Source: GCA-2401735 sp051252095 (GTDB lineage: Bacteria; Pseudomonadota; Gammaproteobacteria; Burkholderiales; Methylophilaceae). From it: a DNA stretch of 64,000 nt. Positions within the stretch are counted from its first letter, which is position 1, and every line of letters starts with the position of its first letter. The position numbers and the translations under genes are program-made. The notes beneath the pieces were generated by a model. The model did no database searches and had not been told where the DNA came from. It worked only from the letters and a program-made list of their open reading frames with translations. The stretch spans positions 108,623 to 172,622 of the forward strand of contig JBPOFK010000003.1 of the NCBI GenBank assembly GCA_051252095.1. Reading direction: 5' to 3'. Shown here in pieces: positions 53,056 through 61,286 of this stretch.

Positions 53056-53574
53056 ATGAAAACGGAGACAGATGAGTTAGTCATCATGGGGCGCATTGTC
53101 GCCCCATACGGCGTTCAGGGGTGGTTGAAAGTAGTACCTGATACTGAGCAAGTGGATGGGCTGCTAGCGTTTAAAACTTGGCGAGTTGGAAACGAGCAAG
53201 ACTGGAAAAAAATAAGACTTAAGTCTGGTAAAGCACACAATGATGTGCTGGTCGTTAAACTTGAAGGTATCAACGATAGAGATGCCGCCTTTTCTTGTAA
53301 AGGGCAGCTTGTAGCGGTGCTAAGAAGTGAGCTGCCAGCGCTGGATAGCAACGAGTTTTATTGGTCCGATTTAATCGGGCTAGCAGTCAGAAATCAGCAA
53401 GATGTTGATTTTGGCAACATAGCAGATGTATTTGAGACCGGGGCTAATGATGTCATTGTTGTTAGAGGTGAGATTGATCGACTCATCCCTTATACGGAGC
53501 AAACAGTGATTGAGGTGAATTTGGAAAAGCAAACCATGTTAGTTGATTGGGATGCTGACTTTTTAGTTGAGTGA
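53056..53574 (+). CDS. rimM: 16S rRNA processing protein RimM
   Basis: RimM helps mature the 3' domain of the 30S subunit and binds S19. It has 172 residues: an N-terminal barrel (IMGRIVAPYGVQGWLKVVPD) and the PRC-like C-domain (FYWSDLIGLAVRN, LIPYTEQTVIEVNLEKQ). Second gene of the rpsP operon; its stop overlaps a GTG two codons before the trmD ATG. Confidence 0.96.
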   Translation: MKTETDELVIMGRIVAPYGVQGWLKVVPDTEQVDGLLAFKTWRVGNEQDWKKIRLKSGKAHNDVLVVKLEGINDRDAAFSCKGQLVAVLRSELPALDSNEFYWSDLIGLAVRNQQDVDFGNIADVFETGANDVIVVRGEIDRLIPYTEQTVIEVNLEKQTMLVDWDADFLVE

Positions 53575-53576
53575 AT

Positions 53577-54329
53577 ATGATATTTAATGTCATTACACTC
53601 TTTCCAGAAATGTTTACAGCGATTACGAAGCACGGTATAACAGCGCGTGCTTTTGAGAATAAAATGTATGATTTGCAGTGTTGGAACCCACGAGCGTTTA
53701 CAACAGATAATCATAAAACAGTAGATGATAGGCCTTACGGTGGTGGTCCCGGTATGGTGATGTTGGTAGAGCCACTAGAAAGAACGATTGCTGCCGTTAA
53801 GAAAAAACAAAGTGAACAAGGCTTGCAATCGAAGGTTTTGCACTTATCGCCTACAGGTAAAGCTTTAACGCATGAAAAAGTGATGGCGCTAAGCAAGCAA
53901 GAGTCCTTGATTTTATTGACAAGCCGCTACGAAGGTGTTGATCAGCGGTTGTTAGATGCACATGTTGATGAAGAAGTATCAATAGGTGATTATGTATTAA
54001 GTGGCGGTGAGTTGCCTGCTATGGTATTAATGGATGCGGTGATTAGATTGTTGCCTGGTGTATTGGGTGATGCAGCATCGGCAGAGCAAGATTCCTTTGT
54101 GAATGGCTTACTAGACTGCCAACATTACACGCGACCAGAGGTGTATAAAGATGAAGCGGTACCTGAAGTATTATTATCAGGTAACCATGAAAAAATTAGG
54201 CAATGGCGGTTAAAGCAATCGCTGGCGCTAACAAGGGCGAAACGCCCTGAACTATTGGCCGCAAGGTCGTTGACGAAAGAGGAAGCTCGGCTGCTTAAAG
54301 AAATAGAGCAGGAACAAGCATCTTCATAA
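53577..54329 (+). CDS. trmD: tRNA (guanine-N1-)-methyltransferase
   Basis: TrmD methylates G37 of tRNAs to prevent frameshifting. It has 250 residues from ATG at 53577 (GTG at 53571 is possible). The SPOUT knot motifs YGGGPGMVM, SRYEGVDQRLLD and GDYVLSGGELPAMVLMDA are present. It sits in the standard rpsP-rimM-trmD-rplS order. Confidence 0.97.
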   Translation: MIFNVITLFPEMFTAITKHGITARAFENKMYDLQCWNPRAFTTDNHKTVDDRPYGGGPGMVMLVEPLERTIAAVKKKQSEQGLQSKVLHLSPTGKALTHEKVMALSKQESLILLTSRYEGVDQRLLDAHVDEEVSIGDYVLSGGELPAMVLMDAVIRLLPGVLGDAASAEQDSFVNGLLDCQHYTRPEVYKDEAVPEVLLSGNHEKIRQWRLKQSLALTRAKRPELLAARSLTKEEARLLKEIEQEQASS

Positions 54330-54345
54330 TTAAAAGGAGCACAAA

Positions 54346-54744
54346 GTGGCAGATATTATTAAAATGTTAGAAGAGGAAGAAATTGCCCGTTTAGGTAAAG
54401 AGATTCCTGATTTTGCACCAGGTGACACATTGGTTGTGGGTGTAAACGTTGTTGAGGGTACCCGTAAGCGTGTGCAGGCGTTTGAAGGCGTAGTAATTTC
54501 AAAACGTAACCGTGGTCTTAATTCATCATTCATCGTTCGTAAAATATCATCAGGTGAAGGTGTTGAGCGTACTTTCCAAACGTATTCACCATTAATTGCG
54601 AGTATCGAAGTGAAACGCCGTGGGGATGTTCGTCGTGCAAAATTGTATTACTTGCGTGAGCGTTCAGGTCGTTCTGCGCGTATTAAAGAGAAGTTAGTGT
54701 TGAGAGATAGAGATGCTGCAGTAACTGGTTCAGCAGCAGAATAG
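54346..54744 (+). CDS. rplS: Ribosomal protein L19
   Basis: L19 lies at the subunit interface. It has 132 residues (FAPGDTLVVGVNVVEGTRKR, VQAFEGVVISKRNRGLNSSF, SPLIASIEVKRRGDVRRAKL). The start is GTG at 54346 with AAAAGGAG five to six bases upstream. A strong terminator closes the operon. Confidence 0.98.
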   Translation: MADIIKMLEEEEIARLGKEIPDFAPGDTLVVGVNVVEGTRKRVQAFEGVVISKRNRGLNSSFIVRKISSGEGVERTFQTYSPLIASIEVKRRGDVRRAKLYYLRERSGRSARIKEKLVLRDRDAAVTGSAAE

Positions 54745-54760
54745 TTTCTTGATTTATGTC

Positions 54761-54798
54761 AAAAGCCTCAAAACAAATTATTGTTTTGAGGCTTTTTT
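54761..54798 (+). terminator. Terminator of the rpsP operon
   Basis: A 16-bp perfect stem (54761-54776 with 54781-54796, AAAAGCCTCAAAACAA) with a 4-base loop and a T-run, 17 bases after rplS. Confidence 0.95.
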
Positions 54799-54835
54799 GT
54801 TTGCTTAGCAATGCTAATTCAAGTTTAATAAGCAT

Positions 54836-55321
54836 ATGAAAGACAAGAATAAAAAATCACTGCAGTTTGATGCGATTGTAAAGGCACCCTTTGGTGCGGT
54901 TGGCATATCAGTGCAAGGGATGCAAGTTGCAATAGAATTGCTAACCGAAAAGTATCAGCCTAAATCAGCTGAGCATAAATTAGCTAAGCAGGTCGAAGAT
55001 CAAATACAAGCCTACTTTGGCGATTCTTATCACTATTTCAATTTGCCGCTTATTTTCAAAGGCACTCCTTTTCAGCGGCGTGTTTGGCAGGTTATCAGTG
55101 CTATCCCGCGTGGCAAAGTCATGACTTACAATGAGATAGCACAAGAGTTGGGGTCTGGAGCAAGGGCAGTTGCAAATGCCTGTGGTGCAAATAATTTGCC
55201 ATTAGTCGTCCCGTGTCACCGTGTGGTTGCAAAAAAAGGGCTAGGTGGCTTCATGCGTGGTAATCCAAAAGGGCATGATGTGAAAAAGTGGTTACTCCAA
55301 CATGAGGGTCTAGATGTGTGA
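54836..55321 (+). CDS. ogt: Methylated-DNA--protein-cysteine methyltransferase
   Basis: A suicide repair protein that removes alkyl groups from O6 of guanine onto its own cysteine. It has 161 residues: FQRRVWQVISAIPRGKVMTY (helix-turn-helix start) and the active-site PCHRVV, then GLGGFMRG. No Ada N-terminal domain is attached, so the symbol follows the short form. The stop overlaps the possible xerD GTG start. Confidence 0.94.
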   Translation: MKDKNKKSLQFDAIVKAPFGAVGISVQGMQVAIELLTEKYQPKSAEHKLAKQVEDQIQAYFGDSYHYFNLPLIFKGTPFQRRVWQVISAIPRGKVMTYNEIAQELGSGARAVANACGANNLPLVVPCHRVVAKKGLGGFMRGNPKGHDVKKWLLQHEGLDV

Positions 55322-56214
55322 GTATGGCAATGGAAATAGATGCACTAGATGCATTTATTGACCATCTTTGGTTAGAAGATGGCTTAGCTAAAAACACACT
55401 GGAAAGTTATCGTGCAGATTTAAGCCAATTTGCCACGTGGCTAGCGCAAAGCAAGCTCACGCTCCTAGAAGCCAGTCAGGCAAATATACAGCAATATTTA
55501 GCAGTTAAGTTTCCTAAAAGTAAACCGCGTAGTATCAGCCGGCTTATTGCAAGTTTGCGCCGATTTTATCGCTATTGTTTGCGTGAACGTCTGCTTGAAG
55601 TTGATCCAACACTGCAAATTGATTCGCCTAAGTTGCCAAGAAGTTTACCAAAAAGTTTGAATGAGCAAGAGGTTGAAGATTTGCTTGATGCGCCAAATAT
55701 AAATGAGGCCATTGGTTTGCGTGATAGAGCAATGTTGGAATTATTGTATGCAAGTGGTTTACGTGTTTCAGAACTGGTTACGATTAAAGTGAATGAGGTA
55801 AGTACTCAAGACGGAGTTGTACGCGTAACAGGTAAAGGTAGCAAAACACGTCTAGTGCCAATGGGGGAAGAGGCAGCAGACTGGATAATCCGTTACTTAA
55901 AATATGCGCGCCCAGATATTTTACAAAAGAGAATGAGCGATGCCCTGTTTGTGACGACGCGGGCTTCGGCAATGACTCGTCAAGCCTTTTGGTATTTAAT
56001 TAAACGCTATGCATTGCTGGCAGGCATCCATAAACCGATGTCTCCGCATGTATTGCGCCATGCATTTGCGACGCATCTGTTGAACCATGGTGCGGATTTG
56101 CGCGTAGTGCAAATGTTGCTAGGCCATTCAGATATTTCAACGACACAGATTTATACCCATGTGGCACGAGAGCGACTTAAGAGTTTGCATTCAGTGCACC
56201 ACCCACGAGGTTAG
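55318..56214 (+). CDS. xerD: Tyrosine recombinase XerD
   Basis: XerD, with XerC, resolves chromosome dimers at dif. It has up to 298 residues. The catalytic set is complete: Arg in YASGLRVSELV, Lys in TGKGSKTRLVP, HxxR in HVLRHAFATHLLNHG, His in LLGHSDIS and nucleophile Tyr in TTQIYTHV. The HPRG ending is XerD-like rather than XerC. The start may be GTG at 55318, ATG at 55324 or ATG at 55330. Housekeeping, not a phage integrase. Its 3' end overlaps the convergent DUF2007 gene by 38 bases. Confidence 0.94.
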   Translation: MSMAMEIDALDAFIDHLWLEDGLAKNTLESYRADLSQFATWLAQSKLTLLEASQANIQQYLAVKFPKSKPRSISRLIASLRRFYRYCLRERLLEVDPTLQIDSPKLPRSLPKSLNEQEVEDLLDAPNINEAIGLRDRAMLELLYASGLRVSELVTIKVNEVSTQDGVVRVTGKGSKTRLVPMGEEAADWIIRYLKYARPDILQKRMSDALFVTTRASAMTRQAFWYLIKRYALLAGIHKPMSPHVLRHAFATHLLNHGADLRVVQMLLGHSDISTTQIYTHVARERLKSLHSVHHPRG

Positions 56215-56446
56215 TATTCGGTGCATCTTCAATAATCGACGCTGTTTCCCATTCGGCAACAATCTTTCTGGCTTCTACTTGTTGTTCATTGTCAACGCTT
56301 ACTGTAACTAGTCCTGCTGCCGGCAAATCGCCTACACCACCTTGTAAATACTCCCCTTGGATGTAAGCATGAATGCCATATTGTTCCAATAAGCCTTTAA
56401 TCATATTGGCGTCTAGGCTATTAGATGCGTGGTAGACAATAATCAC
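56177..56446 (-). CDS. DUF2007 putative signal-transducing protein
   Basis: An 89-residue small protein. VYHASNSLDANMIKGLLEQY, then GIHAYIQGEYLQGG and VSVDNEQQVEARKIVAEWE match DUF2007, a ferredoxin-like domain of unknown function. It overlaps folB by 4 bases and the end of xerD on the opposite strand by 38 bases. Confidence 0.85.
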   Translation of the reverse strand: MIIVYHASNSLDANMIKGLLEQYGIHAYIQGEYLQGGVGDLPAAGLVTVSVDNEQQVEARKIVAEWETASIIEDAPNTNLVGGALNANS

Positions 56447-56796
56447 GATTTGCTTCTCATGACAATAACGCCCAAAGACTTTAGGTTGGGTAATACCGCA
56501 GGTTTAGCTACTTTTATTTTTATATGCTCAGCCTCAAACTCTTTTAGTATCAATTGACACAGGTGTTCAGCTAAAGCTTCCACTAATTTGAAGCTTTTCT
56601 CAGTTAAAGTCTCACGGATTCGATTAACTACTTGGCCATAATCAATGGTGTCCTCTATCGCGTCACTAAGGCAGGATTTACTGAGGTCATAGCCTATTTC
56701 AATATCTAGGATAATTGTTTGTGGTTTTAAGCGCTCCCAGTCAGGGACGCCAAGCTTGGTTTGTACGGCGACTTGTTCTAAAAATATCGTGTCCAT
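56443..56796 (-). CDS. folB: Dihydroneopterin aldolase
   Basis: FolB cleaves dihydroneopterin in folate synthesis. From ATG at 56796 it has 117 residues, the family length; a longer frame to 56862 is not conserved-looking. Seen: MDTIFLEQVAVQTKLGVPDW ERL, DTIDYGQVVNRI, and the catalytic Glu/Lys region KSFKLVEALAEHLCQLIL and KVAKPAVLP. Divergent from plsY, the usual arrangement. Confidence 0.94.
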   Translation of the reverse strand: MDTIFLEQVAVQTKLGVPDWERLKPQTIILDIEIGYDLSKSCLSDAIEDTIDYGQVVNRIRETLTEKSFKLVEALAEHLCQLILKEFEAEHIKIKVAKPAVLPNLKSLGVIVMRSKS

Positions 56797-56881
56797 GGTT
56801 TTGCGATGGTTTAGAATGTAATGGTTAGATTTTAGTGTATAACGATAATAAACACTAATCATCGTTTTTTAGAGGAGTGCT

Positions 56882-57505
56882 ATGAATCAGTTAGGTTTTG
56901 TTCCTGTTACATTAATACCCATTCTTTGGATAGTAGGAGCCTATTTTGTTGGGTCCATTTCATTTGGTATTTTAATCAGCAGATGTTTTGGTTTGGCTGA
57001 CCCTAGAACTATTGGTAGCGGCAACCCAGGGGCAACCAATGTGCTAAGAAGTGGGAAAAAATCAGCAGCTTTATTGACCTTGCTGGGAGATGCGCTAAAA
57101 GGATGGTTGCCAGTCTGGTTGGCATTGCAAAATAATATGCTAATGTGGGTAGTAAGTTGGGTCGGTATAGCCGTATTTTTAGGGCATTTATACCCGATAT
57201 ACTTTAAATTTAAAGGAGGTAAGGGCGTAGCCACTGCCTTGGGGGTGATATTCGCTGTATCGCCATTTTTAGGTCTTGCTGCAATGGTTACTTGGTTAGT
57301 GGTGTTTGCATTTAGTCGTTATGCTTCATTAGCAAGTATGATTGCCGCTTTACTAGTACCAGTACATTCTTACTATTACTTGCGACCATATCAGGATTAT
57401 TTTTTAATGCTGGTTGCAATGTCTGTATTGTTAATCTGGCGACACAGAAGCAATATTCAAAAATTACTAAATGGAACCGAGTCTGGGTTTAGGAAAAAGA
57501 AATAG
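56882..57505 (+). CDS. plsY: Acyl-phosphate glycerol-3-phosphate acyltransferase
   Basis: PlsY makes lysophosphatidic acid from acyl-phosphate in the inner membrane, the first phospholipid step. It has 207 residues with about five membrane helices. The motifs GSISFGILI, GSGNPGATNVLRSGKKSA and HLYPIYFKFKGGKGVAT are diagnostic. Converges with tsaD. Confidence 0.96.
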   Translation: MNQLGFVPVTLIPILWIVGAYFVGSISFGILISRCFGLADPRTIGSGNPGATNVLRSGKKSAALLTLLGDALKGWLPVWLALQNNMLMWVVSWVGIAVFLGHLYPIYFKFKGGKGVATALGVIFAVSPFLGLAAMVTWLVVFAFSRYASLASMIAALLVPVHSYYYLRPYQDYFLMLVAMSVLLIWRHRSNIQKLLNGTESGFRKKK

Positions 57506-57519
57506 TTGCTGTTTCTATC

Positions 57520-58539
57520 TTATGGCGTCATCAACTCAGCTAGATCCCATCTTGGACGAACACTAAAACGATAGTCTTGGACACCATCATGCATGGCCTC
57601 AAGGCGTTTAGCACCAGCGAAAGCAATCATCGCGCCGTTATCAGTGCAAAACGCTAATCGCGGGTAGCTTACTTTGCAAAGTTTTCGTTTGGTTGCTGCA
57701 TTTAATCGTTCACGTAAACGCGTATTTGCGCCAACACCTCCAGAGACTACTAAATTATCAAGCCCTGTTTCACGTAATGCCGTCATGCATTTGGTTGTTA
57801 GTATCTCTGTAACGGCTTCTTGAAACTCCCAAGCAATATCTGCTTGCGCCTCTTTGTCTAGTGGCGCTTGGTTTTTAACTAACGTGAGCACAGCGGTTTT
57901 TAAGCCACTGAAGCTGAAATTGAGGTCTTTGCTATGTAGCATCGGCCTTGGTAGTGTGAAGCGTGGCTTACCCTCTACAGCGAGTTTGGCTAGTGCAGGG
58001 CCGCCAGGATAGCCAAGCCCTAATAATTTTGCAGTTTTATCAAATGCTTCGCCAGCGGCATCATCCAGTGTGTCTCCCAGTAATGCATATTGACCTATGC
58101 CGTCAACACGCATGAGTTGACTATGACCGCCTGAAACAAGGAGCGCAACGAAAGGAAATTGAGGTGGGTCTTGTTCTAGTAGAGGGGCAAGTAGATGGCC
58201 CTCAAGATGATGTATGCCGATACTTGGTACCTTGAGCGAAAATGCTAATGATTGTGCAATGCTAGCACCAACTAGAAGGGCGCCTGCTAATCCAGGCCCT
58301 TGTGTATAGGCAATGCCATCAACATCTTTTAGTGTTTTATTCGCACTCTTTAATACTTGTTCGGTAAGTGGCAGAGCTCGTTGGATATGGTCTCTGGAGG
58401 CTAGTTCCGGCACCACCCCGCCAAAATCGGCATGCATGGCAACTTGAGAGTGTAATGCATGGGCTAGTAAACCATGCTTTGTATCATAAAGTGCAACACC
58501 AGTTTCATCACAAGAGGATTCAAAGCCGAGAACAAGCAT
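57520..58539 (-). CDS. tsaD: tRNA N6-adenosine threonylcarbamoyltransferase
   Basis: TsaD transfers threonylcarbamoyl to A37 of ANN-reading tRNAs. It has 339 residues: GFESSCDETGVALYD at the start, the metal-binding HHLEGHLLAPLL, ALLVSGGHSQL, and VVSGGVGANTRLR. Divergent from rpsU, as in most proteobacteria. Confidence 0.97.
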   Translation of the reverse strand: MLVLGFESSCDETGVALYDTKHGLLAHALHSQVAMHADFGGVVPELASRDHIQRALPLTEQVLKSANKTLKDVDGIAYTQGPGLAGALLVGASIAQSLAFSLKVPSIGIHHLEGHLLAPLLEQDPPQFPFVALLVSGGHSQLMRVDGIGQYALLGDTLDDAAGEAFDKTAKLLGLGYPGGPALAKLAVEGKPRFTLPRPMLHSKDLNFSFSGLKTAVLTLVKNQAPLDKEAQADIAWEFQEAVTEILTTKCMTALRETGLDNLVVSGGVGANTRLRERLNAATKRKLCKVSYPRLAFCTDNGAMIAFAGAKRLEAMHDGVQDYRFSVRPRWDLAELMTP

Positions 58540-58546
58540 AATGATA

Positions 58547-58575
58547 TTGATTTAACTTAAACAACGCGTTAGAAT
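58547..58575 (+). promoter_or_regulatory. Sigma-70 promoter of rpsU-yqeY-dnaG-rpoD
   Basis: TTGATT (58547-58552), 17-base spacer, TAGAAT (58570-58575), 72 bases before rpsU in the 108-base gap with tsaD. Confidence 0.65.
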
Positions 58576-58647
58576 ACTAGGTTTTCGGCGTCATATCAAT
58601 GTGAAGCTGATTTTCGAAAATAGAATTTTTTAAGGAATGGTGATTTA

Positions 58648-58860
58648 ATGTCTTCAATTCGTGTTAAAGAGAATGAGCCGTTTGACGTAGCCCTACGTCG
58701 GTTCAAACGCTTGATTGAAAAAACTGGTTTAATTAATGACTTACGTGCACGTGAGTATTATGAGAAACCAACTTGGGAGCGTAAACGTAAAGCAGCAGCT
58801 GCCGTAAAACGTCAGTACCGTCGCTTACGTAGCCAACAGCTTCCAACAAAACTTTACTAG
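58648..58860 (+). CDS. rpsU: Ribosomal protein S21
   Basis: S21 takes part in translation initiation on the 30S platform. It has 70 residues (IRVKENEPFDVALRRFKRLI, AREYYEKPTWERKRK, basic C-terminus). AAGGA lies upstream (58632) with a longer than usual spacer to the ATG. First gene of the macromolecular synthesis operon. Confidence 0.98.
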   Translation: MSSIRVKENEPFDVALRRFKRLIEKTGLINDLRAREYYEKPTWERKRKAAAAVKRQYRRLRSQQLPTKLY

Positions 58861-58876
58861 CCCCCGCCCAAGCTAA

Positions 58877-59320
58877 ATGACATTAAAAGCCCAAATATCT
58901 GAGGATATGAAGGTGGCTATGCGCGCTAAGGAAGCTGAGCGCCTAGGTACTATTCGCTTATTGCAGGCTGCAATTAAGCAGCGTGAAGTTGATGAGCGGA
59001 TTGAGTTGGCTGATGCAGATGTTATTGCTGTGATAGAAAAAATGCTTAAGCAGCGTAAAGATTCAATAGCAGCTTATGAATCGGCAAAAAGAGCCGACTT
59101 GGCTGATATAGAAAAAGCAGAAGTCGTTGTTTTGCAGGCTTATTTGCCAAAGCAACTTTCGGCAGAAGAAATCCAAGTGATTTTGGATAAGGTGGTGATT
59201 GATACCAGCGCATCTAGCATCAAAGACATGGGTAAAGTGATGGCAGCGATTAAGCCCTTAGTTGCAGGTAAGGCTGATATGGGTAAAATATCAGGATTAA
59301 TCAAAGCAAGATTAGCTTAA
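58877..59320 (+). CDS. yqeY: GatB/YqeY domain protein
   Basis: A 147-residue helical protein similar to the tRNA-binding tail of GatB (LKAQISEDMKVAMRAKEAER, LGTIRLLQAAIKQREVD, VLQAYLPKQLS, MGKVMAAIKPLVAGKADMGK). Precise function unknown. It lies between rpsU and dnaG, the usual place in betaproteobacteria. A terminator follows. Confidence 0.93.
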   Translation: MTLKAQISEDMKVAMRAKEAERLGTIRLLQAAIKQREVDERIELADADVIAVIEKMLKQRKDSIAAYESAKRADLADIEKAEVVVLQAYLPKQLSAEEIQVILDKVVIDTSASSIKDMGKVMAAIKPLVAGKADMGKISGLIKARLA

Positions 59321-59347
59321 GTTATTTTTAGATGAGGCAATTAAAAC

Positions 59348-59372
59348 AAGGAGCAATTAGCTCCTTTTTTTA
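59348..59372 (+). terminator. Intra-operon terminator between yqeY and dnaG
   Basis: A 7-bp stem AAGGAGC / GCTCCTT with an AATTA loop and an eight-T tract. It lies 28 bases after yqeY and 26 before dnaG, so it probably lets only part of the transcripts reach dnaG-rpoD. Confidence 0.82.
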
Positions 59373-59397
59373 ATTTTAGGCTATTATCTACACAATT

Positions 59398-61110
59398 ATG
59401 ATACCTGAGCAATTTATCCAAGAGTTATTAAACCGCGTTGATGTCGTTGACGTGGTAGATAAAAGTGTTCCACTTAAAAAAGCTGGGGCAAATTATGTCG
59501 CATGCTGCCCTTTCCATAATGAAAAGTCTCCGAGTTTTACTGTCAGTCCTACTAAACAGTTTTATCATTGTTTCGGCTGTGGTGCGCATGGCACCGCTAT
59601 TAGCTTTTTAATGGAGTACAACGGTCTGAGCTTTGTTGAAGCGATTCATGACCTAGCAAAACAAATAGGTATGGTTGTGCCGCAGGAAGCATCAGGTACT
59701 GACAAGCCTACAAAAAAAATAGTCGTTGGTTTGCAAGAAGTTTTGCAGCAAGCTGCTCTCTATTACAAAGCTGAATTAAAAAACTCTCAGCGTGCAATTG
59801 ACTATTTGAAGGGGCGGGGCCTCAGTGGGCAAATTGCGGCCAAGTTCCAGATTGGATATGCGCCGGTAGGATGGCAAAACTTACAAGCCATTTTTCCTGG
59901 CTATGATAACCCAGTGTTAACAACTGCTGGTTTGGTCGTGGATAATGAGCAAGGTAAGCGTTATGATCGCTTTCGTGATCGCATCATGTTTCCAATCCAT
60001 AACCAAAAAGGAGAAGTCATTGGGTTTGGTGGGCGAGTCATTAATCCTGAGGATACCCCGAAATATTACAACTCACCAGAAACGCCCGTCTTTCAAAAAG
60101 GGCATGAGTTGTATGGCTTATTTCATGCACGTCGTTCAATTAGAGAGGCAGGTCGTGCACTGGTTGTAGAAGGTTATATGGATGTAGTTGCACTGGCACA
60201 ATATGGTATTGATTATGCTGTCGCAGCGTTAGGTACAGCAACAACACCCTTTCACATTGCCAAGCTGACGCGGCAAACAGATGAAGTTGTATTTAGTTTT
60301 GATGGAGATAATGCAGGTAAAACAGCTGCTTGGCGTGCGGCAATGAATGCATTGCCTGCGATTACAGATGGCCTTAAATTGCGCTTTATGTTTTTACCTA
60401 ATGGCTATGATCCTGATTCTTACGTGCGTGAGTTTGGACAAACACAGTTTGAACAAGAAATGCAAAGCGCTATGCCGCTTTCTCAGTATATTGTTGAGCA
60501 TTTGACGCAGGATAATAAGCTAAATTCGCAAGAGGATAGAGTCAAACTTCTACATGATGCAGAGCCAATTTTAAAGCAAATCAAAGCGCGAGGTTTAGGC
60601 TTAATGCTACGAAAGCGCATTGCTGAGCTGGCACAAGTTTCTGATGGGGAAATGCAAAGCCTGCTGAAGTTACCAAGCCCTGTTAATGTGCAAAAAAAAC
60701 CGATGCAACGTCAAACAAGAACGCCTCTGTCGATAAAGAAACAATTTATTTTGCTTGCTTTAATGCAACCTAACATGATTGTGGATGCAGATTTAAAGCT
60801 GGCAGTAGGTGATGATTTTTTTACAAAATTATTGAACGCGTGTTTGGATAATCCAACCTTCAAAGCAGCCGCTTTACTGCAGGCGGTTAATGAAGTCGAT
60901 GCCCAGCAGAAAATGGAGATTGAACGTGAGCTACAACGATTTGAAGAAGATTTAGACTTTTCTCTTGCAATTGAGGGGGCTCGTACCCAACTGAGTATGG
61001 GTATGCAGAAAACAAGAGAATCGGAACTGCTTGAACAGATTAAAGAAAAGCCGATTAGTGCGTTAACTGAAGAAGAAAGAATGGTCCTTAAAAAGCTAGG
61101 AAGTAAATGA
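59398..61110 (+). CDS. dnaG: DNA primase
   Basis: DnaG makes RNA primers for replication. It has 570 residues: the CHC2 zinc domain (CCPFHNEKSPSF, FYHCFGCGAHGTAISF), the RNA polymerase core with Toprim (LVVEGYMDVVALAQYG, FSFDGDNAGKTAAWRAA), and a C-terminal DnaB-binding helical domain, shorter than in E. coli. The ATG follows the terminator with no strong ribosome site. Confidence 0.97.
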   Translation: MIPEQFIQELLNRVDVVDVVDKSVPLKKAGANYVACCPFHNEKSPSFTVSPTKQFYHCFGCGAHGTAISFLMEYNGLSFVEAIHDLAKQIGMVVPQEASGTDKPTKKIVVGLQEVLQQAALYYKAELKNSQRAIDYLKGRGLSGQIAAKFQIGYAPVGWQNLQAIFPGYDNPVLTTAGLVVDNEQGKRYDRFRDRIMFPIHNQKGEVIGFGGRVINPEDTPKYYNSPETPVFQKGHELYGLFHARRSIREAGRALVVEGYMDVVALAQYGIDYAVAALGTATTPFHIAKLTRQTDEVVFSFDGDNAGKTAAWRAAMNALPAITDGLKLRFMFLPNGYDPDSYVREFGQTQFEQEMQSAMPLSQYIVEHLTQDNKLNSQEDRVKLLHDAEPILKQIKARGLGLMLRKRIAELAQVSDGEMQSLLKLPSPVNVQKKPMQRQTRTPLSIKKQFILLALMQPNMIVDADLKLAVGDDFFTKLLNACLDNPTFKAAALLQAVNEVDAQQKMEIERELQRFEEDLDFSLAIEGARTQLSMGMQKTRESELLEQIKEKPISALTEEERMVLKKLGSK

Positions 61111-61286
61111 AATGCTTGAGGCTTTTGTAATCAATATTTTGACTTAAGGATACAACTAGATTAGTTGCGTTAGGCATATCAACAAATGTAAAAATAATGT
61201 ATAATCGTCGGTTACCTGAAATTAATCTTGATTCTTGTTGTAACCGATAGATGGCGATCAAAAAGCCAAGAATTAAAAGGACTCGC

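Noticed and set aside
55318..56214. Phage or island integrase
   Set aside because: The sequence and ending fit housekeeping XerD, and no phage genes or attachment repeats are near.
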